The notes beneath the pieces are model-generated. The model saw only the letters and a list, made by a program, of their open reading frames with translations. It was not told where the DNA came from and made no database searches. From Frigidibacter oleivorans (GTDB lineage: Bacteria > Pseudomonadota > Alphaproteobacteria > Rhodobacterales > Rhodobacteraceae), in the NCBI RefSeq assembly GCF_003993775.1, contig NZ_RJRZ01000009.1:1-64000 (forward strand): a stretch of DNA of 64,000 nt, written 5' to 3'. Both the position numbers and the translations under genes were made by a program. Below are positions 24,094 through 32,990 of the stretch, piece by piece. How positions within the stretch are numbered: the first letter of the stretch is position 1; each line of letters opens with the position of its first letter.

Positions 24094-25709
24094 CGTTCCT
24101 CGTCGTCGCTCGCGATCGTTCCGCCCTGGCTGGTATATGTGCCGAGAAGCCGGTCGCGGAAAGCCTCCATCGGCAGGGAGGGCGCCGATGTGGCAGGGAT
24201 CAGCCCGTTCGTCCAGCCCCAGTCCGCCGCCAGCGCCACCAGATCGGGCGGCCCGACCAGATGCGCGGGCACGTCGCGACCCTCGGCCTGCGCCACGAAG
24301 GGCGCGGGCGGATGGTCGCCCAGCACCAGCAACAGCGCCGGCCGGCGCCGGGGCTGCGCGGCATAGTCGAAGACGATGCGCAGGCTGTAGTCGATGGCCT
24401 GCCGGTACTGCGCGCGCACGCTGTCGGGATCGGCCCAGACCTGTTCGGGGCTGGGCGCGCCCTCGGTCATCGGGGTGAAGATCTCGCCGTTTCCCACGGC
24501 CGGCCATGGCACCGGGCGCGGCACCGGCACCCAGGGCGCGTGCGAGGAGATCAGCGCCACCTCGACGGCCCGCGGACCCCCGGCCCGGTCCAGCGCCTGC
24601 CCCAGCCGCGCCAGGGTGAACTGGTCCGGCATCGTCACCCAGTTGAAGGCCGCGCCGCGATAGTCCAGATCCGCCGCCGCCAGCACCTGCCCGAAGCCGA
24701 GCCGCGGACCTTCGGGCCAGGGCAGGGTGATCGCGGGGGCCACGGCCAGCGTCGGGCGGCCGGCGCCTGCGGCAATGTGCCACAGCGTCCGCCCGGGCGC
24801 GGCCAGCAGCGCGCCATAGCGTCCCTGCGTGTCGATCTTCAGCCCTGCGGCCAGCGTCGCATGGGCCAGCCAGCTTTGCCCGCCCGCGATGGGCGAGGTC
24901 AGCCAGCCCGACCGCATCGCCAGCCCCGCACGGGCCAGACCGGGTTCCGCCGCCGCCAGCGTGGCCCGATGGGTGGCGGCGTAGAGCGGCGCCTCGAGGC
25001 TGTTGCGGCCATAGCTTTCGACGAAGACCACGATCAGGTCGGCCCCGCCCAGCCGGTCCAGCGCCCCGGCCCGCCCGGCCCAGGCATCGGCCGCGGCGGC
25101 GCGGGCGAAGTCGCGGCGATCCTGCAGCCCGCGCTCCAGCCGCGCGGCGCGATCCAGCGCCAGCCGCGTCAGCGGGGCGTGGCCCGGCAGGGCGGGCAGC
25201 CACAGCGCCGCCGCCGTCCACAGCACCGCCAGCATTGCAAGCGGCAGCACCACCCGCCGCGGCCCCCGCCCCGCCAGACGGCGCAGCGCCCAGACCATCG
25301 CTGCCGCGACAAGGCCCAGGGCCAGCACCGCGCCCGCCACCGCGCCGGCCGCTGGCCCTGCCCCCACCGATCCGCGCAGCAGGTCGACGCCCGACCGCAG
25401 CAGCGGCAGATCCGTCAGCGGGTCGAAGGGCCGGGCGAAGGCGCCGGCCATCCCGGCATCGGCCAGCCGCCAGACCAGCGCCAGCAGCAGACCCCCGGCC
25501 AACCCCCACCGGGCCAAGGCGGCGGCCCGCCCCCGGTTCGGCAGCGCCAGCGCCAGCAGGATCGCTGTCGCCATCTCCGGCAGCGGCAGGCTGGCAAGGC
25601 GGGGCGGCAGGGCAACCGGCAGGGGCAGCGCCGCCAGCCCCACCGCCAGCGCGATGACGATGCCCGCCACCAGCGGCGGCACCGGCCCCCAGCCCCGCCC
25701 GCCGCTCAT
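24090..25709 (-). CDS. Membrane sulfatase / LtaS-type alkaline phosphatase superfamily protein
   Basis: 539 aa. The N-terminal ~210 residues are hydrophobic with four to five transmembrane helices; the catalytic domain faces the periplasm. Metal-binding and nucleophile regions are recognisable: VVFVESYGRNSLE, the IAGGQSWLAHATL segment where relatives carry the nucleophilic Thr (Ser is the obvious candidate here), and the C-terminal LLVLGDHPPAP. This superfamily includes phosphoethanolamine and glycerophosphate transferases and PbgA/YejM. Start at 25709 overlaps the upstream phosphatidyltransferase stop (ATGA). The likely role is head-group transfer or removal on an envelope lipid or glycan; the exact reaction cannot be read. 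Confidence 0.84.
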   Translation of the reverse strand: MSGGRGWGPVPPLVAGIVIALAVGLAALPLPVALPPRLASLPLPEMATAILLALALPNRGRAAALARWGLAGGLLLALVWRLADAGMAGAFARPFDPLTDLPLLRSGVDLLRGSVGAGPAAGAVAGAVLALGLVAAAMVWALRRLAGRGPRRVVLPLAMLAVLWTAAALWLPALPGHAPLTRLALDRAARLERGLQDRRDFARAAAADAWAGRAGALDRLGGADLIVVFVESYGRNSLEAPLYAATHRATLAAAEPGLARAGLAMRSGWLTSPIAGGQSWLAHATLAAGLKIDTQGRYGALLAAPGRTLWHIAAGAGRPTLAVAPAITLPWPEGPRLGFGQVLAAADLDYRGAAFNWVTMPDQFTLARLGQALDRAGGPRAVEVALISSHAPWVPVPRPVPWPAVGNGEIFTPMTEGAPSPEQVWADPDSVRAQYRQAIDYSLRIVFDYAAQPRRRPALLLVLGDHPPAPFVAQAEGRDVPAHLVGPPDLVALAADWGWTNGLIPATSAPSLPMEAFRDRLLGTYTSQGGTIASDDEER

Positions 25710-26458
25710 CCCCGCGCCTTGGCCAGCCTGCGGATGTCGACGGCGAAGGACCACAGCACCAGCGCCAGCGCCCCCGCCGCCAGCGGCACGGCAAGCGCCG
25801 CCGCCGCGGGCCAGAGGCCAGGCAGTTGCAGCGCGGCCAGCGCGCCGATCTGCACCACGCAGATCCAGCGGCGGCTGCGGCGCGGCGGCAGCGGCCCGTC
25901 GAGCCAGGGCCAGACCCACATCGCCGCCCAGAAGACATAGCGCGGCAGGCCCAGCACCAGCACCCAGGGGCCCAGCCCCGCCGTCTGCATCGCCAACAGC
26001 GCAAGCACCAGCGCCAGCAGCGAATCCGTCTCCATGTCGAACCGCGCGCCGAAGCGCGAGGCCAGCCCCGCCTGCCGCGCGAGCCAGCCATCCACCCCGT
26101 CCAGCGCCAGCGCCACCAGCGTCAGCGCCAGGCACAGCCCCGGCCGCGGTGTGCCCGCCAGCGCCGGGGCCAGAAGGCTGGCCGCCAGCGCGGCCCGGGT
26201 CAGCGTGACCGCATTGCACAGCCCGAGCCGGCCATGCGGATAGGTGCCGCTTCGCCCCCGCCCGATGCCGCGCACCGCCAGCGCCGCCGCGCCGAGAAAC
26301 AGCGCCAGCGCGCCCGCACGGGACCGGGGCGCCGCCTCGGTCATCGCCTCGGCCAGCCCCAGCGTCAGCCCCGCCCCCGCCACGCACAGCAGCAAAAGCG
26401 CCGGCAAGGCCGGTGCGGCGGAGAAGGCTGCCAGGGGATGGGTCGGAAATGTCGCCAT
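25706..26458 (-). CDS. CDP-alcohol phosphatidyltransferase family protein
   Basis: 250 aa, about seven hydrophobic helices. The family signature D-x2-D-G-x2-A-R-x8-G-x3-D-x3-D is complete and canonical (DGVDGWLARQ then G, ARF, D, MET, D). Such enzymes join a CDP-alcohol (usually CDP-diacylglycerol) to a second alcohol to make phospholipids; the acceptor alcohol is not told by the motif. Compared with PgsA the N-terminus has an extra ~80 residues with two helices. First gene of the ATGA-linked trio with the alkaline-phosphatase-type enzyme and UPF0104 protein; divergent from cytochrome b561. Confidence 0.9.
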   Translation of the reverse strand: MATFPTHPLAAFSAAPALPALLLLCVAGAGLTLGLAEAMTEAAPRSRAGALALFLGAAALAVRGIGRGRSGTYPHGRLGLCNAVTLTRAALAASLLAPALAGTPRPGLCLALTLVALALDGVDGWLARQAGLASRFGARFDMETDSLLALVLALLAMQTAGLGPWVLVLGLPRYVFWAAMWVWPWLDGPLPPRRSRRWICVVQIGALAALQLPGLWPAAAALAVPLAAGALALVLWSFAVDIRRLAKARG

Positions 26459-26565
26459 CCAGCGGGTGTAGGCGCATGGCCGGACCGGTCAAGACGGTTT
26501 TCCGGACTCGCCGAAAATTGCGCGCTCTGGCATCCTTCCTAAATCGCCAGCGCGAAAGGTCCGCC

Positions 26566-27162
26566 ATGCCGCCGCCCCGCCCTCCGAGCGCCCGCCCGAT
26601 GCCCGCGCCGTCCGCGACGGCGACGACCGTCGCCGACAGCGGGGTCTACAGCCGACCGGCCCGCCTCCTGCACTGGCTGGTCGCGGCGCTGGTGCTGACG
26701 ATGGTGCCCGCCGGGCTGATCATGGTGCGCCCGGGGCTGGACCGGCCGCTGCAGGACACGCTGTTCATCTTCCACAAGAATGCGGGGCTGGTCGTCCTCG
26801 TGCTGATGCTGCTGCGGATCGGCTGGCGCATCGCGGTGCCGCCGCCGCCCCCCGTGCCGATGCCGCGCCTGCAGGCTGCGGTGGCCGAGGCGGTGCATGG
26901 CGCGCTCTATGTGCTGGTGCTGGTGATGGCGCTGTCGGGCTATGTGCGGGTGACGGCGGGGGGCTTTCCGCTGGAACTGGCCCAGAGCCTGGGCCTGCCG
27001 CCGCTGGTGCCGCGGTCGGAACCGCTGGCCGCCACGGCCAAGGCGCTGCACGGGGCGGTGGCGAACGGGCTGATCCTCGCGGTGGCGCTGCATCTGGCCG
27101 GGGCCGCGCATCACGGCCTGATCCGGCGCGACGGGCTGTTGCGGCGGATGTGGCCGCGCTAG
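26566..27162 (+). CDS. Cytochrome b561 family protein
   Basis: 198 aa. Start at 26566 is preceded by an AAAGG ribosome-binding site. Four transmembrane helices carry the di-heme His ligands expected for bacterial cytochrome b561: RLLHWLVAALV, FHKNAGLVVL, AVHGALYVLVLV and KALHGAVANG with HLAGAAHH. It would move electrons between quinol and a periplasmic or membrane partner. It stands alone between a divergent lipid gene and a flavin reductase, so the partner is not indicated. Confidence 0.9.
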   Translation: MPPPRPPSARPMPAPSATATTVADSGVYSRPARLLHWLVAALVLTMVPAGLIMVRPGLDRPLQDTLFIFHKNAGLVVLVLMLLRIGWRIAVPPPPPVPMPRLQAAVAEAVHGALYVLVLVMALSGYVRVTAGGFPLELAQSLGLPPLVPRSEPLAATAKALHGAVANGLILAVALHLAGAAHHGLIRRDGLLRRMWPR

Positions 27163-27280
27163 GGGGCCGCTTCAGGGGCTGCGGCCCTTGCCAGCCCGCC
27201 CGCCGCGGTTAGGTTGCGCCCTGCCAGCGCCGGACCGGCGGGGCCCTGCCCACCCGCCGTCCGCAGCCCAAGGAGATGCG

Positions 27281-27814
27281 ATGCCCCCTGACGAGCCCCG
27301 CAACGTCGACCCGAGCCCCGCCGCAACCGCCGAAACCGTCACGGCCGAGCAGTTCCGGCAGACGATGGCGCTGTTGCCGGCCGCAGTGAACATCGTCACC
27401 TCGGACGGGCCGGGGGGTCGCGCCGGGCTGACCGCCTCGGCCGTGTGCAGCGTCACCGATGCGCCGCCGACGCTGCTGGTCTGCGTCAACGCGCTGCGAT
27501 CCACCGGCGACGCGTTCCTCGCCAACAAGGCGCTCTGCGTGAACACGATCGGCCCCGAACACGAGGATCTCGCGCGGCTTTTCGGCGGGCGCACCCCGCC
27601 CGAGGAACGCTTCGCCGCGGGCGACTGGCGGACGGGCCGGTCGGGCGCGCCGGTGCTGACGGGGGCGCTGGCGAGCTTCGACTGCCAGGTGGACGAGGTG
27701 AAGACCGTCGGCACCCATCACGTGCTGTTCTGCCGGGTGCTGGAGGTGGCCGCGCTGCCCGGCGGTCAGGCCAGCGTTTATTTCGCGCGCAGGTTCCACG
27801 CGCTGACCCCCTGA
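27281..27814 (+). CDS. Flavin reductase (HpaC/RutF type)
   Basis: 177 aa. Start at 27281 is preceded by AAGGAG at 27270-27275. The flavin-binding domain is typical: MALLPAAVNIVTSDGPGG, GLTASAVCSVTDAPPTLLVC, DAFLANKALCVNTIG. The family reduces FMN or FAD with NAD(P)H and supplies a two-component monooxygenase. No monooxygenase gene is in the window. The LysR gene follows 81 bp downstream in the same direction. Distinct from the second flavin reductase at 44064 (DIM6/NTAB type). Confidence 0.85.
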   Translation: MPPDEPRNVDPSPAATAETVTAEQFRQTMALLPAAVNIVTSDGPGGRAGLTASAVCSVTDAPPTLLVCVNALRSTGDAFLANKALCVNTIGPEHEDLARLFGGRTPPEERFAAGDWRTGRSGAPVLTGALASFDCQVDEVKTVGTHHVLFCRVLEVAALPGGQASVYFARRFHALTP

Positions 27815-27895
27815 CGCCGCGGCCGGCGAACCCGCGCCTTGCCCGGCCGACCCATCGGATGAACCATAGGCCGCACCCGGGAATCGGAGCAGCCG

Positions 27896-28810
27896 ATGGC
27901 TTTCACCCTGCGCCAGTTGCAGTTCTTCACCGCCGCGGCCGAACTCGGTTCGGTCTCGGGCGCGGCGCGGGCGCTGTCGATCTCGCAATCCTCGGTGACC
28001 GAGGCCATCCGCGCGCTGGAAGACGACCTGGGCGTGACGCTGTTCGAACGCCAGCCGCGCGGCCTGCTGATCACGCACAAGGGATCGGCCTTCCTGCGCC
28101 ATGCCCGCAACATCCTCGCCGATGTCGCCGCGGCGCGCACCGCCTTTCGCGACGAGGCGGAGCCTGCGACGGGGCGGCTGTCGCTGGGCGTGACCTCGCT
28201 GGTGGCGGGCTATGTGCTGTCCGACATCCTGCAACGGTTCCGCCGCGCCTTTCCGCAGGTCGACCTGTCGGTGACCGAGGACAGCGGCGACTATCTGCAG
28301 CATCTGCTGATCGGCGGCGAACTCGACGTGGCGGTGCTGGTCACCTCGGCGGTGCGCGACCGGATGGCGCTGCAGGTGGAAACGCTGCTGGTGTCGCCCT
28401 ACCGCCTGTGGCTGCCGCTGGGGCATCCGCTGGCCCAGCAGGAGGCGATCGCGCTGGAGGAACTGGCCGGGCGGCCGATGATCCAGCTGATGGTGGACGA
28501 GATCGAGGAATCCACCCGCCGCCTGACCGCCGCGCTGCCGGTGAAGCCCGAGGTCGCCTTCCGCACCCGCAGCGTCGAGGCGGTGCGCAGCCTCGTCGCC
28601 ACCGGGGCCGGGCTCGCGATCCTGCCCAGCCTCGTCTATCGCCCCTGGTCGCTGGAAGGCGACCGGATCGAGATCCGCGACGTGTCGGGCGACCTGCCCT
28701 CGGTGCAGGTGGGGCTGGCCTGGCGGCGGGGGGCACCGCTGTCGGTGCCGGCGCTGAATTTCGTGCGCTCGGCGCAGACCGGGCTGCAGGGCGGCGATCC
28801 CCTGCGCTGA
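27896..28810 (+). CDS. LysR-type transcriptional regulator
   Basis: 304 aa. N-terminal winged helix-turn-helix (LRQLQFFTAAAELGSVSGAA, then SISQSSVTEAIRALEDDLG and LFERQPRGLLIT) followed by the periplasmic-binding-protein-like effector domain. It lies between the flavin reductase and the ydcS-like gene, all on the plus strand. The 160 bp between its stop and ydcS contains two inverted repeats that could be its binding sites, so regulation of the downstream polyamine/aminobutyraldehyde operon is plausible but not shown. The effector is unknown. Confidence 0.92.
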   Translation: MAFTLRQLQFFTAAAELGSVSGAARALSISQSSVTEAIRALEDDLGVTLFERQPRGLLITHKGSAFLRHARNILADVAAARTAFRDEAEPATGRLSLGVTSLVAGYVLSDILQRFRRAFPQVDLSVTEDSGDYLQHLLIGGELDVAVLVTSAVRDRMALQVETLLVSPYRLWLPLGHPLAQQEAIALEELAGRPMIQLMVDEIEESTRRLTAALPVKPEVAFRTRSVEAVRSLVATGAGLAILPSLVYRPWSLEGDRIEIRDVSGDLPSVQVGLAWRRGAPLSVPALNFVRSAQTGLQGGDPLR

Positions 28811-28823
28811 CCGCACGCAGCCA

Positions 28824-28836
28824 TCGGAATTTCCGA
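28824..28836. promoter_or_regulatory. Inverted repeat upstream of ydcS operon (possible operator)
   Basis: TCGGAA and TTCCGA are perfect complements around one T. It lies 14 bp after the LysR stop and about 135 bp before the ydcS ATG. Candidate operator; too short to assign to a regulator. Confidence 0.3.
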
Positions 28837-28844
28837 AACCGCCC

Positions 28845-28858
28845 ATCAGGCTTTTGAT
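28845..28858. promoter_or_regulatory. Second inverted repeat upstream of ydcS operon
   Basis: ATCA and TGAT flank six bases in the AT-richest part of this intergenic region. The geometry is close to but not exactly the LysR T-N11-A box. Possible LysR site. Confidence 0.28.
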
Positions 28859-28970
28859 ATTGCGAAGCCGCGGAGCGGGGCGCAGCCTTCGGCCATGACC
28901 GGATAACCGGCACCGGACCAACCGGCGGCCCCGACCTTCCCCGGCGGGCCATTCCACAGGGAGTTTCCGC

Positions 28971-30149
28971 ATGACGTTCCGCATGACCCGCCACAAGACC
29001 CTGACCCGTTGCGGCACGGCGACGCTCGCCCTGCTCACCGGCCTCTCCCCCGCGCTGGCGCAGATGACCGAGATCGGCCCCGGCGAGGGCGAGCTGTCGA
29101 TCGTCGCCTGGGCCGGCTATGTCGAGCGCGGCGAAACCGACGCCGCCTTCGACTGGGTGACGAAGTTCGAAGAGGCGACGGGCTGCATGGTCAGCGTCAA
29201 GACCGCCAATACCTCGGACGAGATGGTGGCCCTGATGAACGAGGGCGGCTTCGACCTCGTCACCGCCTCGGGCGATGCCTCGCTGCGGCTGATCGCGGGC
29301 GGGCGGGTGCAGCCCCTCAACGTCGACCTGATCCCGTCCTGGGCGACGGTGGACGACCGGCTGAAAGAGGCGCCCTGGCATACCGTGGACGGGGTGCATT
29401 ACGGCGTACCCTACATGTGGGGGCCGAACGTGCTGATGTACAACACCGAGGTCTTCCCCGAACCGCCGACCAGCTGGAACGTGGTGTTCGAGCCGATGGA
29501 CCTGCCGGATGGCCAGCCCAACAAGGGGCGGGTGCAGGCCTATGACGGCCCGATCCATGTGGCCGATGCGGCGCAATACCTGATGGCGCACCGGCCCGAA
29601 CTCGGCATCACCAACCCCTACGAGCTGAACGAGGACCAGTACAAGGCCGCGCTGGACCTGCTGCGCGTGCAGCGCGATCTGGTCAGCCGCTATTGGCACG
29701 ATGCCTTCATCCAGATGGACGACTTCAAGAACGAGGGCGTCGTCGCCTCCGGCTCCTGGCCGTTCCAGGTGAACCTGCTGAAATCCGAAGGGCTGCCCGT
29801 CGCCTCGACCATCCCCGAGGAGGGCGCGACCGGCTGGGCCGATACCACGATGCTGCATGTGGACAGCGAGCATCCGAACTGCGCCTATCAATGGTTCGAA
29901 CACCAGCTGTCGTCGAACCTGCAATCGGACCTGTCGGTCTGGTTCGGCGCCGTGCCCTCGGTCCCCGCCGCCTGTACCGACGGGCGCGGGATGCAGACGG
30001 CCGAGGGCTGCGACACCAACGGGCTGGCCGATTTCGACCGGATCCGCTTCTGGACCACGCCCGTCGCCAATTGCAGCCAGGGCGAGGGCGCCTGCGTGCC
30101 CTATTACCGCTGGGTCAGCGACTATATCGGCGTGATCGGCGGGCGCTGA
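28971..30149 (+). CDS. ydcS: Polyamine-type ABC substrate-binding protein, YdcS ortholog
   Basis: 392 aa. Signal peptide ends near LSPALAQ; AGGGAG precedes the start by 8 bases. Long blocks recall E. coli Ydc[76 protein letters not shown] and the ending DYIGVIGGR. YdcS is the binding protein of a putative spermidine/putrescine-type importer and in E. coli also has polyhydroxybutyrate synthase activity. It heads the five-gene ydcS-T-U-V-patD operon. Periplasmic. The ligand is probably a diamine or related cation, inferred from the linked dehydrogenase. Confidence 0.92.
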   Translation: MTFRMTRHKTLTRCGTATLALLTGLSPALAQMTEIGPGEGELSIVAWAGYVERGETDAAFDWVTKFEEATGCMVSVKTANTSDEMVALMNEGGFDLVTASGDASLRLIAGGRVQPLNVDLIPSWATVDDRLKEAPWHTVDGVHYGVPYMWGPNVLMYNTEVFPEPPTSWNVVFEPMDLPDGQPNKGRVQAYDGPIHVADAAQYLMAHRPELGITNPYELNEDQYKAALDLLRVQRDLVSRYWHDAFIQMDDFKNEGVVASGSWPFQVNLLKSEGLPVASTIPEEGATGWADTTMLHVDSEHPNCAYQWFEHQLSSNLQSDLSVWFGAVPSVPAACTDGRGMQTAEGCDTNGLADFDRIRFWTTPVANCSQGEGACVPYYRWVSDYIGVIGGR

Positions 30150-30240
30150 ACCCGCCCTTCCCCCACCGTCCCGTCACACCGGCAGGCGCGCATCGCCGCG
30201 CCCGCCCCGGCCCCGCCTTCCCGCCTTCCGAAAGCCGTCC

Positions 30241-31242
30241 ATGCCCGACATCCCCGCCGTGGAATTCACCGCCGTCTCGCGCCATTTCGGCGCGGTCCGG
30301 GCCGTGGACGGCGTCGACCTGACCATCGCGGAAGGCTCGTTCTTCGCCATGCTCGGCCCCTCGGGATCGGGCAAGACCACCTGCCTGCGGCTGATCTCGG
30401 GCTTCGAGGTGCCGACGGCGGGCACGATCCGCATCCTCGGGCAGGATGTGGGCCGGGTGCCGCCGAACCGGCGCAACGTGAACACGGTGTTTCAGGACTA
30501 TGCGCTGTTCCCGCATCTGTCGGTGCGCGACAACGTGGCCTACGGGCTCATGGTCAAGGGCGTGGACCGCGCCCGCCGCCTGACCCGCGCCGACGAGATG
30601 CTGGCGCTGGTCAAGCTCGAGGGCTATGGCGACCGCCGCCCGGCGCAGCTGTCGGGCGGGCAGCGGCAGCGCGTGGCGCTGGCCCGGGCGCTGATCAACG
30701 AACCCCGGGTGCTGCTGCTGGACGAGCCGCTCGGCGCGCTGGACCTGAAGCTGCGCGAGGCAATGCAGGACGAGTTGAAGGCGCTGCAGCACCGGCTGGG
30801 CATCACCTTCGTCTTCGTCACCCATGACCAGTCCGAGGCGCTGTCGATGGCAGACCACCTGGCCGTGTTCAACGAGGGCCGGATCGCGCAGATCGGCACC
30901 CCGGCCGAGGTCTATGCCCGGCCGCGCACCCGCTTCGTCGCCGATTTCGTGGGCTCGTCCAACGTGCTGCCGCCCGAGGTCGCGGCCCGGCTAGGCGGTC
31001 CCGCCGCCTGGGCCTCGCTGCGGCCCGAGGCGTTGCGCCTGGCCCCGGCCGCGGGCGCGGCGCTGACGGGGCCGGTGGTGGCGACGCGCTATCTGGGGGC
31101 CGGGTCGCGGGTGGTGGTGCGCCTGCCCGGCACCGATCTGGCGGCGCTGGTGCCCGCGGGCCAGCCGCTGCCCGCCGAGGGCGAGACGGTGGGGCTGACC
31201 TTCGCGCCGGCCGACCTGCACCCGATGGAGGGCGAGCGATGA
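30241..31242 (+). CDS. ydcT: ABC transporter ATP-binding protein, YdcT ortholog (PotA type)
   Basis: 333 aa. Walker [11 protein letters not shown]-loop [11 protein letters not shown], signature LSGGQRQR, Walker [12 protein letters not shown] and H-loop [10 protein letters not shown]-terminal TOBE domain (from about residue 250). PotA-type importers of spermidine, putrescine and similar cations share this layout. The stop overlaps the next gene by ATGA. No clear ribosome-binding site precedes 30241, but no better start exists before the conserved [11 protein letters not shown] strand. Confidence 0.93.
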   Translation: MPDIPAVEFTAVSRHFGAVRAVDGVDLTIAEGSFFAMLGPSGSGKTTCLRLISGFEVPTAGTIRILGQDVGRVPPNRRNVNTVFQDYALFPHLSVRDNVAYGLMVKGVDRARRLTRADEMLALVKLEGYGDRRPAQLSGGQRQRVALARALINEPRVLLLDEPLGALDLKLREAMQDELKALQHRLGITFVFVTHDQSEALSMADHLAVFNEGRIAQIGTPAEVYARPRTRFVADFVGSSNVLPPEVAARLGGPAAWASLRPEALRLAPAAGAALTGPVVATRYLGAGSRVVVRLPGTDLAALVPAGQPLPAEGETVGLTFAPADLHPMEGER

Positions 31243-32183
31243 CTGTGCCCGCCCCCGCCATCCTGCCCGCCCGGGGCGCCGGCGACCGGATCGGCGCGCT
31301 GTTCTGGCGCCATCCCCGCCTGCTGCTGGCGCTGCTGCTGGCGCCGCCGCTGGCCTGGCTGGGGGTGGTCTATCTGGGCTCGCTCGCCGCGCTGCTGCTG
31401 CAGAGCTTCTATTCCATCGACGAGTTTTCCGGCGTGATCGTGCGCGAGTTCACGCTGAAGACCTATGGCGAGCTGTTCCGTGCCCAGAACCTCGACATCA
31501 TCCTGCGCACGCTGGCGATGTCGGCAGCGGTGACGCTGGCCTGCGCGGTGATCGCCTTTCCCATCGCCTATTTTGCCGCCCGCTATGCCCGGGGCCGCTG
31601 GAAGGCGCTGTTCTACCTCGGCGTCATGCTGCCGCTGTGGTCCAGCTATCTGGTCAAGGTCTATGCGTGGAAGCTGATCCTCGCCAAGGAGGGCATCCTC
31701 GGCTGGGCGGCCGAGCGGACGGGCACCACCTTCCTGATCGACGCGGCGCTGGCCCTGCCGGGGGTGGGCGGCAATTCGCTGTCCACCAGCCTGCTGGGCA
31801 CCTTCATCGTCTTCGTCTATGTCTGGCTGCCCTACATGATCCTGCCCCTGCAGGCGGCGCTGGAACGGGTGCCGCTGTCGATGCTGGAGGCTGCCGCCGA
31901 CCTGGGTGCCAGCCGGGCGCAGGTCTTCCGCACCGTGATCCTGCCGCTGGCGCTGCCCGGGGCCATCGCCGGGTCGATCTTCACCTTCTCGCTGACGATG
32001 GGCGACTACATCATCCCGCAGATCGTCGGCACCTCGGCGCGGTTCATCGGGCTGGCCGTCTATCAGCTGCAGGGCACGGCGGGGAACCTGCCGCTGGCCG
32101 CGGCCTTCGCCGTGGTGCCGATCCTGGTGATGCTGGTCTATCTGACCGTCGCGCGGCGGAAGGGGGCCTTCGATGCACTCTGA
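31239..32183 (+). CDS. ydcU: ABC transporter permease, YdcU ortholog (PotB type)
   Basis: 314 aa, six transmembrane helices (first at about 27-50). The EAA loop [20 protein letters not shown], which docks on the ATPase, is conserved and is followed by [20 protein letters not shown], as in PotB/YdcU. Translation is coupled to ydcT by an ATGA overlap, and its 3' end overlaps ydcV by 11 bp. Forms the heterodimeric channel with the next gene. Confidence 0.93.
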   Translation: MTVPAPAILPARGAGDRIGALFWRHPRLLLALLLAPPLAWLGVVYLGSLAALLLQSFYSIDEFSGVIVREFTLKTYGELFRAQNLDIILRTLAMSAAVTLACAVIAFPIAYFAARYARGRWKALFYLGVMLPLWSSYLVKVYAWKLILAKEGILGWAAERTGTTFLIDAALALPGVGGNSLSTSLLGTFIVFVYVWLPYMILPLQAALERVPLSMLEAAADLGASRAQVFRTVILPLALPGAIAGSIFTFSLTMGDYIIPQIVGTSARFIGLAVYQLQGTAGNLPLAAAFAVVPILVMLVYLTVARRKGAFDAL

Positions 32184-32979
32184 CCGCGCGCCCTTGTCGC
32201 TGAAGGTCGCGGCCGGCGCGGGCCTCCTGTTCCTGCACCTGCCGATCCTGCTGATCTTCCTCTATGCCTTCACGACCGAGGAGCGCAGCTACCAGTTCCC
32301 GCCGCCCGGGCTGACGCTGAAATGGTTCGCGGTGGCATGGGACCGGCCCGACATCTGGCCGGCGCTGCGGCTGTCGCTGGCGGTGGCGGCGCTGGCCACG
32401 CTGATCGCCATGGTGCTGGGCACGCTGGTCGCCGCGGCGATGGCCCAAAGCCGCTTCTTCGGGCGCGACCAGATCAGCCTGCTGATCCTGCTGCCGATCG
32501 CCCTGCCCGGCGTGATCACCGGCATGTCGCTGCGCTCGGCCTTCTCGGTGCTGGACATCCCCTTCTCGACCCTGACCATCGTGCTGGGCCACGCCACCTT
32601 CTGCATCGTCATCGTCTACAACAACGCCGTCGCCCGGTTCCGCCGGCTGTCGGGTGGCATCCTCGAGGCCTCGGCCGATCTGGGCGCTACCGGCTTCCAG
32701 ACCTTCCGCCACGTGCTGCTGCCCAATCTCGGTTCGGCGCTGCTGGCGGGGGGGATGCTGGCCTTCGCCCTGTCCTTCGACGAGGTGATCGTCACCACCT
32801 TCACCGCCGGCCAGCAGCAGACCCTGCCGATCTGGATGCTGGAGGAACTGGTCCGCCCGCGCCAGCGGCCGGTAACCAATGTCGTGGCGATCGTCGTCTT
32901 CCTCGCCACCGTCATTCCCATCCTGATCGGCTATTCCCTTACGCGCCACGGGTCCGAAACCGCCGGCGCGGGCAAATAA
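32173..32979 (+). CDS. ydcV: ABC transporter permease, YdcV ortholog (PotC type)
   Basis: 268 aa, six transmembrane helices. The EAA loop [20 protein letters not shown] and the following [16 protein letters not shown] are typical of PotC/YdcV. Overlaps ydcU by 11 bp; patD follows after an 11 bp gap carrying GGAG. Partner of YdcU in the inner membrane. Confidence 0.93.
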   Translation: MHSDRAPLSLKVAAGAGLLFLHLPILLIFLYAFTTEERSYQFPPPGLTLKWFAVAWDRPDIWPALRLSLAVAALATLIAMVLGTLVAAAMAQSRFFGRDQISLLILLPIALPGVITGMSLRSAFSVLDIPFSTLTIVLGHATFCIVIVYNNAVARFRRLSGGILEASADLGATGFQTFRHVLLPNLGSALLAGGMLAFALSFDEVIVTTFTAGQQQTLPIWMLEELVRPRQRPVTNVVAIVVFLATVIPILIGYSLTRHGSETAGAGK

Positions 32980-32990
32980 CGGAGCTTCGC

